64,000 nucleotides of DNA. Origin: Bacteroides ilei (GTDB taxonomy: Bacteria > Bacteroidota > Bacteroidia > Bacteroidales > Bacteroidaceae). Positions 52,710 through 62,394 of this stretch are shown one piece after another. The stretch covers positions 569,997 to 633,996 of the forward strand of contig NZ_LT635801.1 of NCBI RefSeq assembly GCF_900128495.1. The letters are read 5' to 3'. The translations under genes were made by a program, and so were the position numbers. The notes beneath the pieces are model-generated. The model was not told the DNA's origin. It was given only the letters and a program-made list of their open reading frames with translations, and searched no databases. Positions within the stretch are counted from its first letter, which is position 1. Every line of letters begins with the position of its first letter.

Positions 52710-54317
52710 TTATTGTTGTTTGTTCATGTCATTTCCTGTAAAATAGCTTCTTCCACGCATGTTTCCGTGGTTTGCCGGTATAGGCGCGTGGAAGATTACC
52801 GTCTCGTCGGCAGATGCGTTCATACCGTTACGCCTGAGTATGGCTTCAAACTTGCTGTAGGAGTAAATACCGTACTCCATGCACTGGCGGCAGGTAAGGT
52901 CAAAAGTGGCCAGGTCGTACTTCCGTCTGAGGCTGACTATGGAGTTGCACAGCTTGTAATACACCTCTTCAGGCTGTGTGGTACGTTTTGGGTCAAAGAT
53001 TCTCTTTACATACTCATGGCAGTCAGGCGATATGTCTTTCGCTTTCTCCACATAATAGGCCGCCGAACGTTCCATGATTGCCCTGCTGCTGGATGCGAGA
53101 TGTTCCCTGACTGTGGTATAGCCGTATGTATGGCTGCGGATGTGTGAGGCTACCAGTTTCTGCTCCACATAGACCTTTACCCATGAACGCGTAAAGACTA
53201 CTCTTGCCTGTTTTCCTACATGGATATAGGGTACGGAGTAGAAATGGGTCACCTTGTCCTGTCTCAGTTCCACATGGCAGTTTGCCTGTACTTTCAGGTC
53301 GGCATACAGGCGCATCTCATAAGGCTCCGGTTTCAAGGGTTTCAGCAGCTCCTTCTCCATGGCATGAAAGCGCTCCTCACGGCTGTAGGGACGCTTCTGC
53401 ATACGTGTCCGGTTGTGCCTTTCCATCAGTTCCCATACGGCACGGTTCAGTTCCATGAGTGAATGGAAGGTGTGGCTACGCAGTCTGGCATAAATACGGT
53501 TGTATGTGATTCTTACAGAGTCCTCTACCAGAGCCTTCTGGGTGGGCGATGCAGGGTCACATGGCAGCACTACAAAATGGTAGTAGTTGCCCATGTCCTC
53601 AAGAGCCTTGTTCAGCTTCGGCTCATGCCTGTCATTGCTGATTACCGCCGATTTGAGATTGTCGGGAGTCAGTATGGGAGGCACGCCGCCCAGATGTTCC
53701 AGACACATCCTTATGGCATACAGGAAGTCCTCCGTTTTCTGTGAAGGTACACATGTCACATAGGTATAGTCGCTGTAAGGCATACAGGCGACAAACACCT
53801 CCACCTTTATGACTTCTCCGGTTTCGGCATCCACATAGCTGAGCTTGTCACCGGCAAAGTCCACCATAAGTTTCTCACCCGGTTTGTAGGTGCTGGCCAG
53901 TACGGCTGTAACATCCTTTCTGGCGACGAGATTCTGCTTCAGATGATAATAGAACTGGGACTTGCCGTAACCGTCGGGATGGGTCGTACGGTATTCATCG
54001 AACAGGACCTGCCGGCTTACATGGGATTTGGGATCCGTCAGCAGTTCCCTGTATCTGGGCAGCAGACTCAGGAACTCTTCCATTCTCCTGTCCGTATATG
54101 CCGGAGAACCGGCATGGAACATCCTTTCCAACTCGGGATCGTCAATCTCAAGGAGGTCGCTGATGTTCCATCCGTTGGCTTTTACTGTATTCACATAACC
54201 GTTGACGGTTTCCTTATCAATCGGTAACTTGCGGCTTACACCGCGGTTGGATTCTCCGGCCTGCTTGAGCTGGAGTACTTGTTTTATGAGACTCATATCC
54301 TTTGTTGTTCCTGCCAT
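52710..54317 (-). CDS. istA: IS21 transposase IstA (left pair)
   Basis: 535 residues. N-terminal HTH (VLQLKQAGESNRGVSRKLPIDKETVNGY), DDE core with Asp in LMVDFAGD, Asp in LTPDNLKSAV, Glu in KALVEDSVR, then the Mu-type C-terminal beta-barrel. Cuts and joins the ends. Intact and clearly diverged from the right-hand IstA. Confidence 0.95.
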   Translation of the reverse strand: MAGTTKDMSLIKQVLQLKQAGESNRGVSRKLPIDKETVNGYVNTVKANGWNISDLLEIDDPELERMFHAGSPAYTDRRMEEFLSLLPRYRELLTDPKSHVSRQVLFDEYRTTHPDGYGKSQFYYHLKQNLVARKDVTAVLASTYKPGEKLMVDFAGDKLSYVDAETGEVIKVEVFVACMPYSDYTYVTCVPSQKTEDFLYAIRMCLEHLGGVPPILTPDNLKSAVISNDRHEPKLNKALEDMGNYYHFVVLPCDPASPTQKALVEDSVRITYNRIYARLRSHTFHSLMELNRAVWELMERHNRTRMQKRPYSREERFHAMEKELLKPLKPEPYEMRLYADLKVQANCHVELRQDKVTHFYSVPYIHVGKQARVVFTRSWVKVYVEQKLVASHIRSHTYGYTTVREHLASSSRAIMERSAAYYVEKAKDISPDCHEYVKRIFDPKRTTQPEEVYYKLCNSIVSLRRKYDLATFDLTCRQCMEYGIYSYSKFEAILRRNGMNASADETVIFHAPIPANHGNMRGRSYFTGNDMNKQQ

Positions 54318-54407
54318 GATGCCGAAAACGGAGCATCCCCACCCACTCTGAACGGCTTAATCCATCCAGTTTTACCGCTAAATTGGCCTTGAAAAGTGCC
54401 TGAAAAA

Positions 54408-54655
54408 CGGAGTATATCCGTTCATTTCAGCTAAAAACGCCACAAAACGCCATAAAAAACGGAGCATATCCGTTCAGTGGTTTGGATATTACGATAGAAT
54501 CTCCGTTTTCTCTACAGAAATCGGAGTATATCCGTTCACTAATGAGAATGTAATAATACTATAATCAGTTGTCTACATACGGAAAACGGAGTATATCCGT
54601 TCACCTTCTCACAGAAACGACAATGCCTGCATAAAAAACGGAGCATGTCCGTTCA
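54408..54655 (+). repeat. Five transposase-binding-like repeats between the istA genes
   Basis: CGGAGTATATCCGTTCA-type 17-mers at 54408, 54460, 54522, 54587 and 54639, all in one orientation, in the 395-base noncoding gap between divergent istA genes. Confidence 0.85.
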
Positions 54656-54712
54656 CTTGCTACTCTTTTCCCGTATCTTGTATGCAGAAAACAATCTTCA
54701 TACGATACGACT

Positions 54713-56275
54713 ATGGCAGGAAAAAGTAAGAATATGAGCCAGATCAAACAACTTCTTCTACTAAAGAAGAGCGGAATCTCCAACCGCAAGGCTGCTGATA
54801 TAATCGGCATGAACAAGGAGACAGTGAACAACTACATGAACAAGGTCAACGCTGACAGCCTGAGCCTTGATGAACTTATCAGGTTGGATGATCCCATTCT
54901 TGAGCACCGTCTCAAGGGCGGCAATCCTGCATATAGCGACAAGCGTTTTGAAACATTCAAAGCCCTTCTTCCATATCTTCAGGAGGAGATGAAGCGCAAG
55001 CATGTCACGCTGAAGCTGCTTTGGGAGGAATACCGTAATGAGCATCCGGATGACCACTACAGCCTGACACAGTTCCGTTTTCATTACAATCAGAACACAG
55101 AGGCCAGAAAGGAGTCGCCATCCACCATACTTGCCGACATGCGTACGGGCGGCGAAAAGCTTTTCCTCGATTTTGCCGGTGATACTATGGGGTACGTTGA
55201 TATGGAAACCGGTGAGGTCGTCCAGTGCCAGGCTTTTGTAGCCACTCTGCCTGCAAGCGACTACGGTTATATCCTCTTCGTACGTTCACAGCGCACGGAA
55301 GACTTTGTATATGCCATAACGCAGTGCCTGAAACATCTTGGCGGCGTACCAAAGATGCTTGTCCCTGACAACCTTAAAGCTGCCGTTGTCAAGACAGACA
55401 GATATGAGCCTTCGCTTAACCGTGTAATGGAGGATATGGCCAATCATTACGGCACGGTCATCATACCGGCACGTCCCGCACACCCAAAAGATAAAAGCAA
55501 CGTGGAAGGGACCGTGAGGCTTGTCTATATGCGTGTGTTTGCCGAACTCCGCAATGAAACCTTCCATTCACTGGAAGAGCTTAACCGGGCAGCCTCGCTC
55601 AAAATGAAAGCGCACAACCAGAAACGCATGCAGAAGCATCCTTATACGCGTGAGGAACGGTTCCTTGCCGTAGACAGGCCTAATCTTATGCCGCTGCCTG
55701 ACAGGGATTTTGAGATTGTGTCATATACCGATTTGAAGGTGTCAACCAACTGCTGTATCTATCTCGGACGTGACCAGCACTATTATACAGTACCCTATCA
55801 GTATATATCCAAAACTGCACATGTTGCATATACACGCACATTGGTAAAAGTATATGTGGACGGTGAACTTGTAGCCACTCACATACGTGATTACAACAGG
55901 GGAAAGTATACTATCGTAAAGGAGCATCTTGCAAGCAACTCCCGGGAATACAGAGGGATGAGTGCAAAATCATACATAGAGCGTGCCGAGCGTGCATCCG
56001 GCATACTTGGAGATGTAATCCGCCGCATATTTTATTCTTCCACAATGCCTCCGGAGACTCATTACAAGACCTGCGACGGGCTTCTAAACCTGCAAAGGAG
56101 CAGTGATCCGGTCGTTTTCCAGAAAGCCTGCGAGACAGCCCTGAATGTAGACAGATGCAACTATCGCTTTATCCGTTTACTGGTAGAGAGCAAGTGTGCC
56201 GGTGTGGGGCAGCCTTCATTTTCCTTTGCTCCTCCGCAGCACTGTAATATCCGTGGAAAATCACAGTTCAAATGA
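54713..56275 (+). CDS. istA: IS21 transposase IstA (right pair)
   Basis: 520 residues. HTH (LLLKKSGISNRKAADIIGMNKETVNNY), DDE residues in LFLDFAGD, LVPDNLKAAV and KSNVEGTVR, C-terminal barrel. Intact. Followed 29 bases later by its istB. Confidence 0.95.
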   Translation: MAGKSKNMSQIKQLLLLKKSGISNRKAADIIGMNKETVNNYMNKVNADSLSLDELIRLDDPILEHRLKGGNPAYSDKRFETFKALLPYLQEEMKRKHVTLKLLWEEYRNEHPDDHYSLTQFRFHYNQNTEARKESPSTILADMRTGGEKLFLDFAGDTMGYVDMETGEVVQCQAFVATLPASDYGYILFVRSQRTEDFVYAITQCLKHLGGVPKMLVPDNLKAAVVKTDRYEPSLNRVMEDMANHYGTVIIPARPAHPKDKSNVEGTVRLVYMRVFAELRNETFHSLEELNRAASLKMKAHNQKRMQKHPYTREERFLAVDRPNLMPLPDRDFEIVSYTDLKVSTNCCIYLGRDQHYYTVPYQYISKTAHVAYTRTLVKVYVDGELVATHIRDYNRGKYTIVKEHLASNSREYRGMSAKSYIERAERASGILGDVIRRIFYSSTMPPETHYKTCDGLLNLQRSSDPVVFQKACETALNVDRCNYRFIRLLVESKCAGVGQPSFSFAPPQHCNIRGKSQFK

Positions 56276-56304
56276 CAGACTTCTAACACTCAAAACAAAT
56301 AACG

Positions 56305-57060
56305 ATGGATGAAATTATCAATGCTCTAAGAAACCTTAAGATGCCCGGAATGGCCCATTACTGGGCTACCATGCAGGAGACGCGACAGGCAGAGTCGCTC
56401 TCCTTGAAAGACGGTCTGCAACTGCTTATACAGGCTGAACTGGATAACCGGAATCAAAGCCGGAATGCCCGTCTGATAAAAAAAGCACACTTCCGTTATC
56501 AGGCTTCCATAAGTGAAGTTATCTATGACTGCAAGCGTGGCGTGGACAAGCAGAAAGTACTTAATCTTGCCACTTGTGACTATGTGAAAAACGGGGTATC
56601 CATACTTATTACGGGTGCTGCCGGTACCGGTAAAAGCTGGTTGGGTACAGCGTTTGGTCATCAGGCCTGCATGAACGGATATAAGGTTGCTTATTATAAC
56701 CTGTACAGGCTCTTCGAGGAAATAAGCCTTGCCCGCATATCCAGTACTCTGCATCGTTTCTTCGCCAAGCTGGCACAGACTGACCTGCTTATACTGGACG
56801 ACTTCGGCATGAAAGTTCTTGACGGACAACAGTTGCTTGACTTTATGGAGATTATAGAAGACCGCCATGGACAAAAAGCTACGATCATCATATCACAACT
56901 GCCGGTTGCTAACTGGTACGATGTGATGAAAGGCAACACGACTGCAGCTGATGCAATATTAGACAGGCTGGTACACACAAGTGTGCGCTTCGAGCTACAA
57001 GGCAGCAGTTTACGTCAAAAAAGACATCAAAACTGCAACGTTACAGACGAAAATCAATAA
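56305..57060 (+). CDS. istB: IS21 helper ATPase IstB (right pair)
   Basis: 251 residues. Walker A GAAGTGKSWLGTAFG, Walker B LLILDDFGM, IstB N-terminus (LRNLKMPGMAHYWATMQE). Intact. Confidence 0.95.
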   Translation: MDEIINALRNLKMPGMAHYWATMQETRQAESLSLKDGLQLLIQAELDNRNQSRNARLIKKAHFRYQASISEVIYDCKRGVDKQKVLNLATCDYVKNGVSILITGAAGTGKSWLGTAFGHQACMNGYKVAYYNLYRLFEEISLARISSTLHRFFAKLAQTDLLILDDFGMKVLDGQQLLDFMEIIEDRHGQKATIIISQLPVANWYDVMKGNTTAADAILDRLVHTSVRFELQGSSLRQKRHQNCNVTDENQ

Positions 57061-57093
57061 ATTTGCATCGCCATAGGTAAAGAGTATGAAAAG

Positions 57094-57502
57094 TGAACGG
57101 ATATCCCCGTTTTGGGTGAACGGATATCAACCGTTTTCAGCAGCCATGATTGTGCTGTTTCGTATAAATTTACCAGCACAAAGGAAACTGAAATCGGAGA
57201 AAGAATGAACGGATATGCTCCGGAAATGAAGATATGCACGGATGATTCTATGCACGGTTGAACGGATATGTTCCGGAAAAATGGAGAGCATACGCTTAAA
57301 GTGAACGGGTATGCTCCGGAAAAAAGGTGTTGCAACGTGCAATTCTCGAAAGTGAACGGATATGCTCCGGAAAAATTGAGATTTTAATGTCTGGTTATCC
57401 ATTTTTTCATCCTTTTAGGGGATGAACGGATATAAAATTGCGTTTTTAAGGCCTGGTTTTATGCCTTAATAAGCTGCCGGAAAGTGAACGGGTATGCTCC
57501 GG
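57094..57502 (-). repeat. Repeat array at right IS end
   Basis: TGAACGG(A/G)TATGCTCCGG-type units near 57094, 57117, 57206, 57259, 57302, 57353, 57423 and 57485, inverted relative to the central array; the left end holds two (51908, 51931). They fill the 450 bases after istB. Confidence 0.85.
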
Positions 57503-57510
57503 AATATGCA

Positions 57511-57517
57511 TTATATT
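57511..57517 (+). repeat. Target-site duplication, right
   Basis: TTATATT, matching 51892-51898. Confidence 0.9.
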
Positions 57518-58178
57518 GGTGGAGATGCTTATACCAATATCGTTTGTTGCGACAAAATTTTATCAAAAGATATCTGTAGATTATCTGATATAAAAACGCC
57601 AAAACATATGGTGGTGAACAAACTAGTTACAGATATTGATTTATCACGACTTAAATACCCATTACTCATAAAGCCAACGTATGAAGGAACTTCTATAGGT
57701 ATAACTCAGGATAACTTAATTTTTAGCGAAGATAAAAATCGAATTATTAAACTTATCAATAATCTATATGAGAATTTGAACCAACCTATCATTATAGAAG
57801 AATTTATAGGAGGTAAAGAATTAAGTGTAAGCATTATTGGGTGGAAAGACAATATAAAGACTTGGGGAGTTGTTGAGAGATATTCGGAATTTAATGACAA
57901 TTATTTCAATAATAATATACATAGTTTTGAGGATAAATTATATCATAAAATAAAACTAAGAAACGGCAAACACTTATTAAACGATTACAACATATCTAAC
58001 CTCTTTAAATTATTTAATTGGTTAGATAAAGTTGAATATATTAGAATTGATGGCAAGCTAGTTAATGATACCTTTTACTGTTTTGAATTATCGCATGATA
58101 CAACATTAAATCCGTCAGGGGCATTCTTTACTCCATTTTATTATGAAGGCTATAATTATCTATCTGTTCTCGAATTAC

Positions 58179-59393
58179 TTATTGATAATTGTTTAGAACG
58201 GTATAATAATCTATGTCCCAGTTAACAATTAACACAGGGAAAAAATCACTTCGGATAATAGATGGTACTTGTGGATAATTATTTGTCAATAGTTTGCTAT
58301 AATGACTAGCTAAAAAAGGAATATTTTCTTCATCATCTATTAACTTTGCGTATTTATAGCAGTTATAGACAACAGATTGAAAAATTGAACTGTTTTGATA
58401 ATAGGACTTTCGTAAAGAGACTAACAAATTTTGATAAAATTCAACACCGCTATTTTTATCTTTTTGAATTATACAACAGCATAATAAATTAGATTGTATT
58501 GCAATAGAATCATCTGAATTTGTACAAATTTCAAGTGCTCTATATAAATTTAATAAAACCTTTCCAGATATATCTTGCGCCAGTATTCCTAGTACAGATT
58601 GATTATTGTAAAACATATACATTGGGAATACGGCCTTTTGAATGTGGTAGCTAGCTTCATTCATCCATTTATTGGCTTTTTTATAGTTACCCATAAATAG
58701 ATAATCTCGCATTAATGTTAAACAAGAAGCAATAATTCCGTATGAATTGTTTCGAGTTCTAAATATATTATAGGCTTCTTTTATACGTTTTATCCTAAAC
58801 TCCAAATCATTGTGAATACATAAACATGAATAACGCAAGAAATCGCCTTCCCACAATGAATTATTAAATACTTTATTCTCATAATATTCCATCCATAAAT
58901 TATAGCAGTCATGTTTCTTGCGAAGAGATCTTAGCGTTCTCAATTCAACAAGCTTAAGCCCTAGATTATAAATTGAATCTTTTTCTTTATTACTCATTAT
59001 GATATTCATAGCTTCCTGTGGGCTCTCACTTGATAAGGCTGCTATATAACATAATTTCACTCGTATATCTTCTATTGTTGAAAAAGAAATCTCATCAATA
59101 ATCTTTTTATAATAGCCACAACGGAAATAAATATAAACAGACCATTTAATGATTTCTTTGTCAAATTCGTCATCTAGTTTGTTCGCATCATATGTTGCTC
59201 GTATTAAATTTAAATAATTAAGAACTGTATCAATAGGGAAAGAAGCTAAATCATCGTTTATTTGCTCAAGTATTTCAATAATATCTAAAAAAGAGTTGAG
59301 TTTTAAATAAAATGAAATCAAGTATAAATAGTTGTTTATTCTCTCTTCAATGCTTAGTTTTTCTTGATTTTTTTCTTTGTAGTAGGCAGCCAT
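58179..59393 (-). CDS. Helical-repeat (TPR-like) protein
   Basis: 404 residues, almost entirely helical with a repeated paired-helix rhythm typical of TPR-like solenoids (e.g. SYGIIASCLTLMRDYLFMGNYKKANKWMNEASYHIQ). No catalytic motif. Starts 5 bases after the ATPase gene, so the two act together, possibly as a split STAND-type sensor. Very AT-rich. Confidence 0.65.
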   Translation of the reverse strand: MAAYYKEKNQEKLSIEERINNYLYLISFYLKLNSFLDIIEILEQINDDLASFPIDTVLNYLNLIRATYDANKLDDEFDKEIIKWSVYIYFRCGYYKKIIDEISFSTIEDIRVKLCYIAALSSESPQEAMNIIMSNKEKDSIYNLGLKLVELRTLRSLRKKHDCYNLWMEYYENKVFNNSLWEGDFLRYSCLCIHNDLEFRIKRIKEAYNIFRTRNNSYGIIASCLTLMRDYLFMGNYKKANKWMNEASYHIQKAVFPMYMFYNNQSVLGILAQDISGKVLLNLYRALEICTNSDDSIAIQSNLLCCCIIQKDKNSGVEFYQNLLVSLRKSYYQNSSIFQSVVYNCYKYAKLIDDEENIPFLASHYSKLLTNNYPQVPSIIRSDFFPVLIVNWDIDYYTVLNNYQ

Positions 59394-59398
59394 TCTCC

Positions 59399-60532
59399 TT
59401 AAAACAACAATGTATATTTTTTTAACTCATCAAGCTTATTTAGTTCTTTAAATAGGCTGTCATGTGTTAATTTAATATCTATTGGAGTACATTCTATTAT
59501 GTAATTATCCATTAAGAGTCTCAATGAAGTATCGATTTCCCTGCAATTTATAAGATCTGATAAATGTGTCGCTATTAGCTCATACAATTTAGTATAAGAA
59601 ATGCCATTTCTATGAGATTCTATAATTATCAAAATTGCCTTTATTGAGTTGTTAAAATTATTAACAAGATTCTTAATCGTTTCACTATAAACTAATTCTT
59701 TATGAAGCTTTAAACATTTGGCATCATTTAAAAGTAACGAAAGCTTAAAAAGATTCCCATCAGAAGTATCATATGATTCATTGAGAATGCCAATGATTAT
59801 ATCGTCCTTAACTCCAAGAGTTTTAATAATTTCAGCTTTGTCAAGTTTAGAAAGAGTATATTCAGATATATCTGCTGCTGCTTGAAAAAAATCATGTAAC
59901 TCTGGAATAGAAAAGTTATAACGAATACCAGTAGTGTATTCAAAAATCAAATAAGCGTTATTTGTTGATTGAATAATTTCCTTTAAAACTTGTACCGAAT
60001 AATTATCAATATTTTGGATATTTTCAATGGCTAAAATTAATTTTCTTCCTCTTAATACATACTTAATATATTCTTTTCCCAGTAATAGTAGATTAAATTC
60101 ATTACCTAACCATTCTTGGATATTATCTTCCGTTGATTTTACATGATCAAGGTAATTATCAATACCTACTGAGGAAAATATTTTTTTTATTGTTATTTCA
60201 CCAATTATTTCTAAAAGGTTTTTTTTTAATGAAAATTCATGAAATCTTAAATACCCGGCTTGATCGTGCAAAGCATTAATATCAAGCATCTTAACTATCC
60301 TTTTTATAAAAAAGCCAAGATCACATTCTTCAGATTCACTTTGTTTTATTTTTACTCTATGATCTAAATCGTAATTTAGCTTGTTTTTTACAACCTCATC
60401 AATTAATGATGATTTACCCAAACCTGATGGACTGCTTATTATGACTATTCTAGATTTAGAACGAGCTAATGTTATATCTTCTTGAAAAAATTTCTTTTCA
60501 ATTTTCCTATTTATAAATATTCTAGTAATCAT
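59399..60532 (-). CDS. P-loop ATPase, STAND/AAA-like
   Basis: 377 residues. Walker A SSPSGLGKSSLID (~residues 34-46), Walker B-like KLILAIENIQNID (~residues 166-178), then a helical region (QVLKEIIQSTNNAYLIFEYTTG, sensor-like) and a winged-helix-like C-terminus. Resembles the NTPase module of STAND regulators or defence proteins. ATG lies in the right inverted repeat, so its first four residues (MITR) equal those of the ATP-grasp protein. No promoter is seen upstream in the present orientation. Confidence 0.7.
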   Translation of the reverse strand: MITRIFINRKIEKKFFQEDITLARSKSRIVIISSPSGLGKSSLIDEVVKNKLNYDLDHRVKIKQSESEECDLGFFIKRIVKMLDINALHDQAGYLRFHEFSLKKNLLEIIGEITIKKIFSSVGIDNYLDHVKSTEDNIQEWLGNEFNLLLLGKEYIKYVLRGRKLILAIENIQNIDNYSVQVLKEIIQSTNNAYLIFEYTTGIRYNFSIPELHDFFQAAADISEYTLSKLDKAEIIKTLGVKDDIIIGILNESYDTSDGNLFKLSLLLNDAKCLKLHKELVYSETIKNLVNNFNNSIKAILIIIESHRNGISYTKLYELIATHLSDLINCREIDTSLRLLMDNYIIECTPIDIKLTHDSLFKELNKLDELKKYTLLF

Positions 60533-60550
60533 AATTTTAAGTTATCAGTT
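60520..60550. repeat. 31-bp inverted repeat, right copy
   Basis: Exact reverse complement of 51575-51605; contains the ATG of the ATPase gene on the minus strand. Confidence 0.9.
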
Positions 60551-60635
60551 ATTCATACCGGTATTTTTCCTGGTGATATTCACTTTCTCGATGCTTTGTA
60601 TTTCTTTCCTTTGCGAAACTTTAATATATACCAGA

Positions 60636-61622
60636 ATGAAAGAAGTAATTGAACAGCAGAGAAGTTATACAGCTATTAAAAATGTGATGAGTGACTTTTT
60701 GTCTCATTGTCGATATGAAAAAAGACTAAGTGAAAAGACGATTAAAGCCTATAAGGTAGATGGACTTCAGTTTGAAACTTTTGTCAACGGTGATTTTAAT
60801 GTTACCTATTTTGAACACATAACCAAGGAAATGATAAAAAGATATATACAGACTATATCCACATTTAAGCCAAAGACAATTAAAAGAAAGATAGCATCAC
60901 TGAAAGCATTATTCTCGTATTATGAATACGAAAATGATTTATTTGTAAATCCTATACGAAAAATTAGACTCCAGGTAAAAGAGCCTAAAGTATTGCCTGT
61001 AGTTATGCACTATAATGAGGTCGAGCAGATTCTCAGATATTTGTACGAAATAAGGGAAGAGAATGTTAAACCTCAAAGCTACACTTATTTGGCCAGAACA
61101 CGTGATGTATGCATGATCGAAGTCCTGTTTGCTACTGGAATACGGGTTGCAGAACTATGCAGTCTGTCCTGTAATGATATAGATCTTGAGAATGGTGTTC
61201 TAAAAGTGAATGGTAAAGGCAGTAAGGAGCGAATAATACAAATATGCTCATCGGAAGTACTTGATATTCTAAAAGAGTATTATGTTTTAGTACAGCCCCA
61301 GACTTTTTTCTTCGTGAATCGCTTAGGGAATAGAATATCCGAGCAGTCAGTTAGATTGTTAATCAAAAAGTGTGTAACCGGTCTGCAGATGAACAAGAGA
61401 GTAACCCCTCATACATTTCGGCATACATTTGCTACATTACTTTTGGAAAGAGGAGTTGATATAAAATATATCCAGAATCTTCTCGGACATAGCAGTATCG
61501 TTACGACGCAAATCTATACGCATGTAAATATGAATATGCAAAAAGAAATACTACAAAGCAAACATCCAAGAAATGAATTGAAACTTATCGGTTTCAAAGC
61601 GGATGTTGATACTGAATTATAG
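60636..61622 (+). CDS. XerD-like tyrosine recombinase, probable DNA invertase
   Basis: 328 residues. Core-binding domain (MSDFLSHCRYEKRLSEKTIKAYKVD...) and catalytic domain with Arg in ATGIRVAELCSL, Lys in GKGSKERII, HTFRHTFATLLLERGVD, LGHSSIVTTQIYTHV with the nucleophilic Tyr. Size and lack of an arm domain match the stand-alone invertases that flip promoters in Bacteroides. Lies 85 bases outside the right 31-bp repeat. The frame is open from 60573, but the first ATG with a plausible domain start is 60636. Confidence 0.88.
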   Translation: MKEVIEQQRSYTAIKNVMSDFLSHCRYEKRLSEKTIKAYKVDGLQFETFVNGDFNVTYFEHITKEMIKRYIQTISTFKPKTIKRKIASLKALFSYYEYENDLFVNPIRKIRLQVKEPKVLPVVMHYNEVEQILRYLYEIREENVKPQSYTYLARTRDVCMIEVLFATGIRVAELCSLSCNDIDLENGVLKVNGKGSKERIIQICSSEVLDILKEYYVLVQPQTFFFVNRLGNRISEQSVRLLIKKCVTGLQMNKRVTPHTFRHTFATLLLERGVDIKYIQNLLGHSSIVTTQIYTHVNMNMQKEILQSKHPRNELKLIGFKADVDTEL

Positions 61623-61794
61623 CTATATTTAATGCCTATCTTTATATTGCTCAATTATTTGATTTATACAAAAATGCTTATGTAGTTTTATTGGGCAAGT
61701 CGATTGAAACAGTTTCCTATGAAAAAGGGAACCTTTTTTCGTATTGCTTACCAAACTTTGAAAGGAATAATCAGCGAACATACCAATAAAAGAA

Positions 61795-61821
61795 AGCCGG
61801 CTAATAAACAATTAGCTGGCT
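61795..61821 (+). terminator. Terminator of recombinase gene
   Basis: AGCCGGCTAAT / ATTAGCTGGCT stem (one G:T-type mismatch) then CTCTTTTTC. Confidence 0.8.
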
Positions 61822-61869
61822 CTCTTTTTCACACTATTAATCAATCAAATTAGCTCAAAATGGTTATCT

Positions 61870-62379
61870 TTATTTCTCCTCTTTCCTTAAAGGATTATCA
61901 ATAAATATCCAGGAAGAAGATTCCCAGACAGTATATTCACCGTTGCTTACAGATTGTCCTTCATACGTAACCTTTGCCTTGCCATCTTTGAAAGGGAAGG
62001 CAAATTTATAGCTTGGAGGGATGATTACTATTCCCAGAGTATCTGCAAATCCGATGGCACCATCTTCGTCTATAATTCTGAATAGCCCTTCTTGTGGGTA
62101 GTCTGGTCCATTGTCATACTTGAATACGTTAAAAAGCTTATTGCCTTTTTTGTCAAGGCATACTATTTTCCCGTTTCCTTCAGCCACAAATCCAATATGA
62201 TTGATTGTGTCGGTATAGGCAAATGGATACATACATGGTATTACAGTATCACCATTTTCTGAGACATATCCGAATAAACCGTTATCTTCGACCACGAACA
62301 ACTTCTCGTCAGGCGTTCTCGTACAACATGCAAGCCCGACTGTGCAGATGAATGAAAAATACAATAGGGTTCTGTTCAT
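61870..62379 (-). CDS. WG-repeat lipoprotein, probable Tae4 immunity protein
   Basis: 169 residues. Signal peptide with lipobox LACC (Cys ~18-19). Body has WG/KWG-type repeats (GLFGYVSENGDTVIPCMYPFAY; AIGFADTLGIVIIPPSYKFAFPFKDGKAKV). Starts 15 bases after the amidase effector gene, the standard place for its immunity gene, and is targeted to the envelope where Tae4 acts. Fold differs from the small soluble Tai4 proteins. Immunity role is inferred from position. Confidence 0.7.
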   Translation of the reverse strand: MNRTLLYFSFICTVGLACCTRTPDEKLFVVEDNGLFGYVSENGDTVIPCMYPFAYTDTINHIGFVAEGNGKIVCLDKKGNKLFNVFKYDNGPDYPQEGLFRIIDEDGAIGFADTLGIVIIPPSYKFAFPFKDGKAKVTYEGQSVSNGEYTVWESSSWIFIDNPLRKEEK

Positions 62380-62394
62380 GATTCTTTCTATAGG

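Larger units (their letters stand above)
51899..57510. mobile_element. 5.6-kb IS21-family composite with two divergent istAB pairs
   Basis: Outer ends are near-perfect inverted repeats: TGCATATTCCGG at the left and CCGGAATATGCA at the right, with similarity extending to about 27 bases, flanked by a 7-bp duplication. Inside are istA-istB on the minus strand (left) and another, diverged istA-istB on the plus strand (right), with transposase-binding-like repeats at both ends and in the middle. No copy of the 12-base terminus is visible in the centre, so the whole appears to have moved as one unit. Confidence 0.85.
51593..58225 (+). pseudogene. ATP-grasp ligase (D-Ala-D-Ala ligase-like), split by an IS composite
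   Basis: Codons 1-102 lie at 51593-51898 and the rest at 57518-58225; removing the insertion and one copy of the 7-base duplication restores a 337-residue frame reading TYNMIYI-GGDAYTNIVC. Features of the D-Ala-D-Ala ligase group: Rossmann-like N-terminus, HGEKSRN, CDKILSKDICRLSDIKTP, ATP-binding PLLIKPTYEGTSIGI, IIEEFIGGKELSVSIIG, IRIDGKLVNDTFYCFELSHDTTLNPSGAF. Distant from housekeeping Ddl, so substrate unknown. It starts inside a 31-bp inverted repeat. Its 3' end overlaps the convergent helical-repeat gene by 47 bases. Confidence 0.88.

Noticed and set aside
52032..53147. Long plus-strand frame (371 codons) antisense to istB/istA
   Set aside because: Complement of two well-recognised transposition genes on the minus strand.
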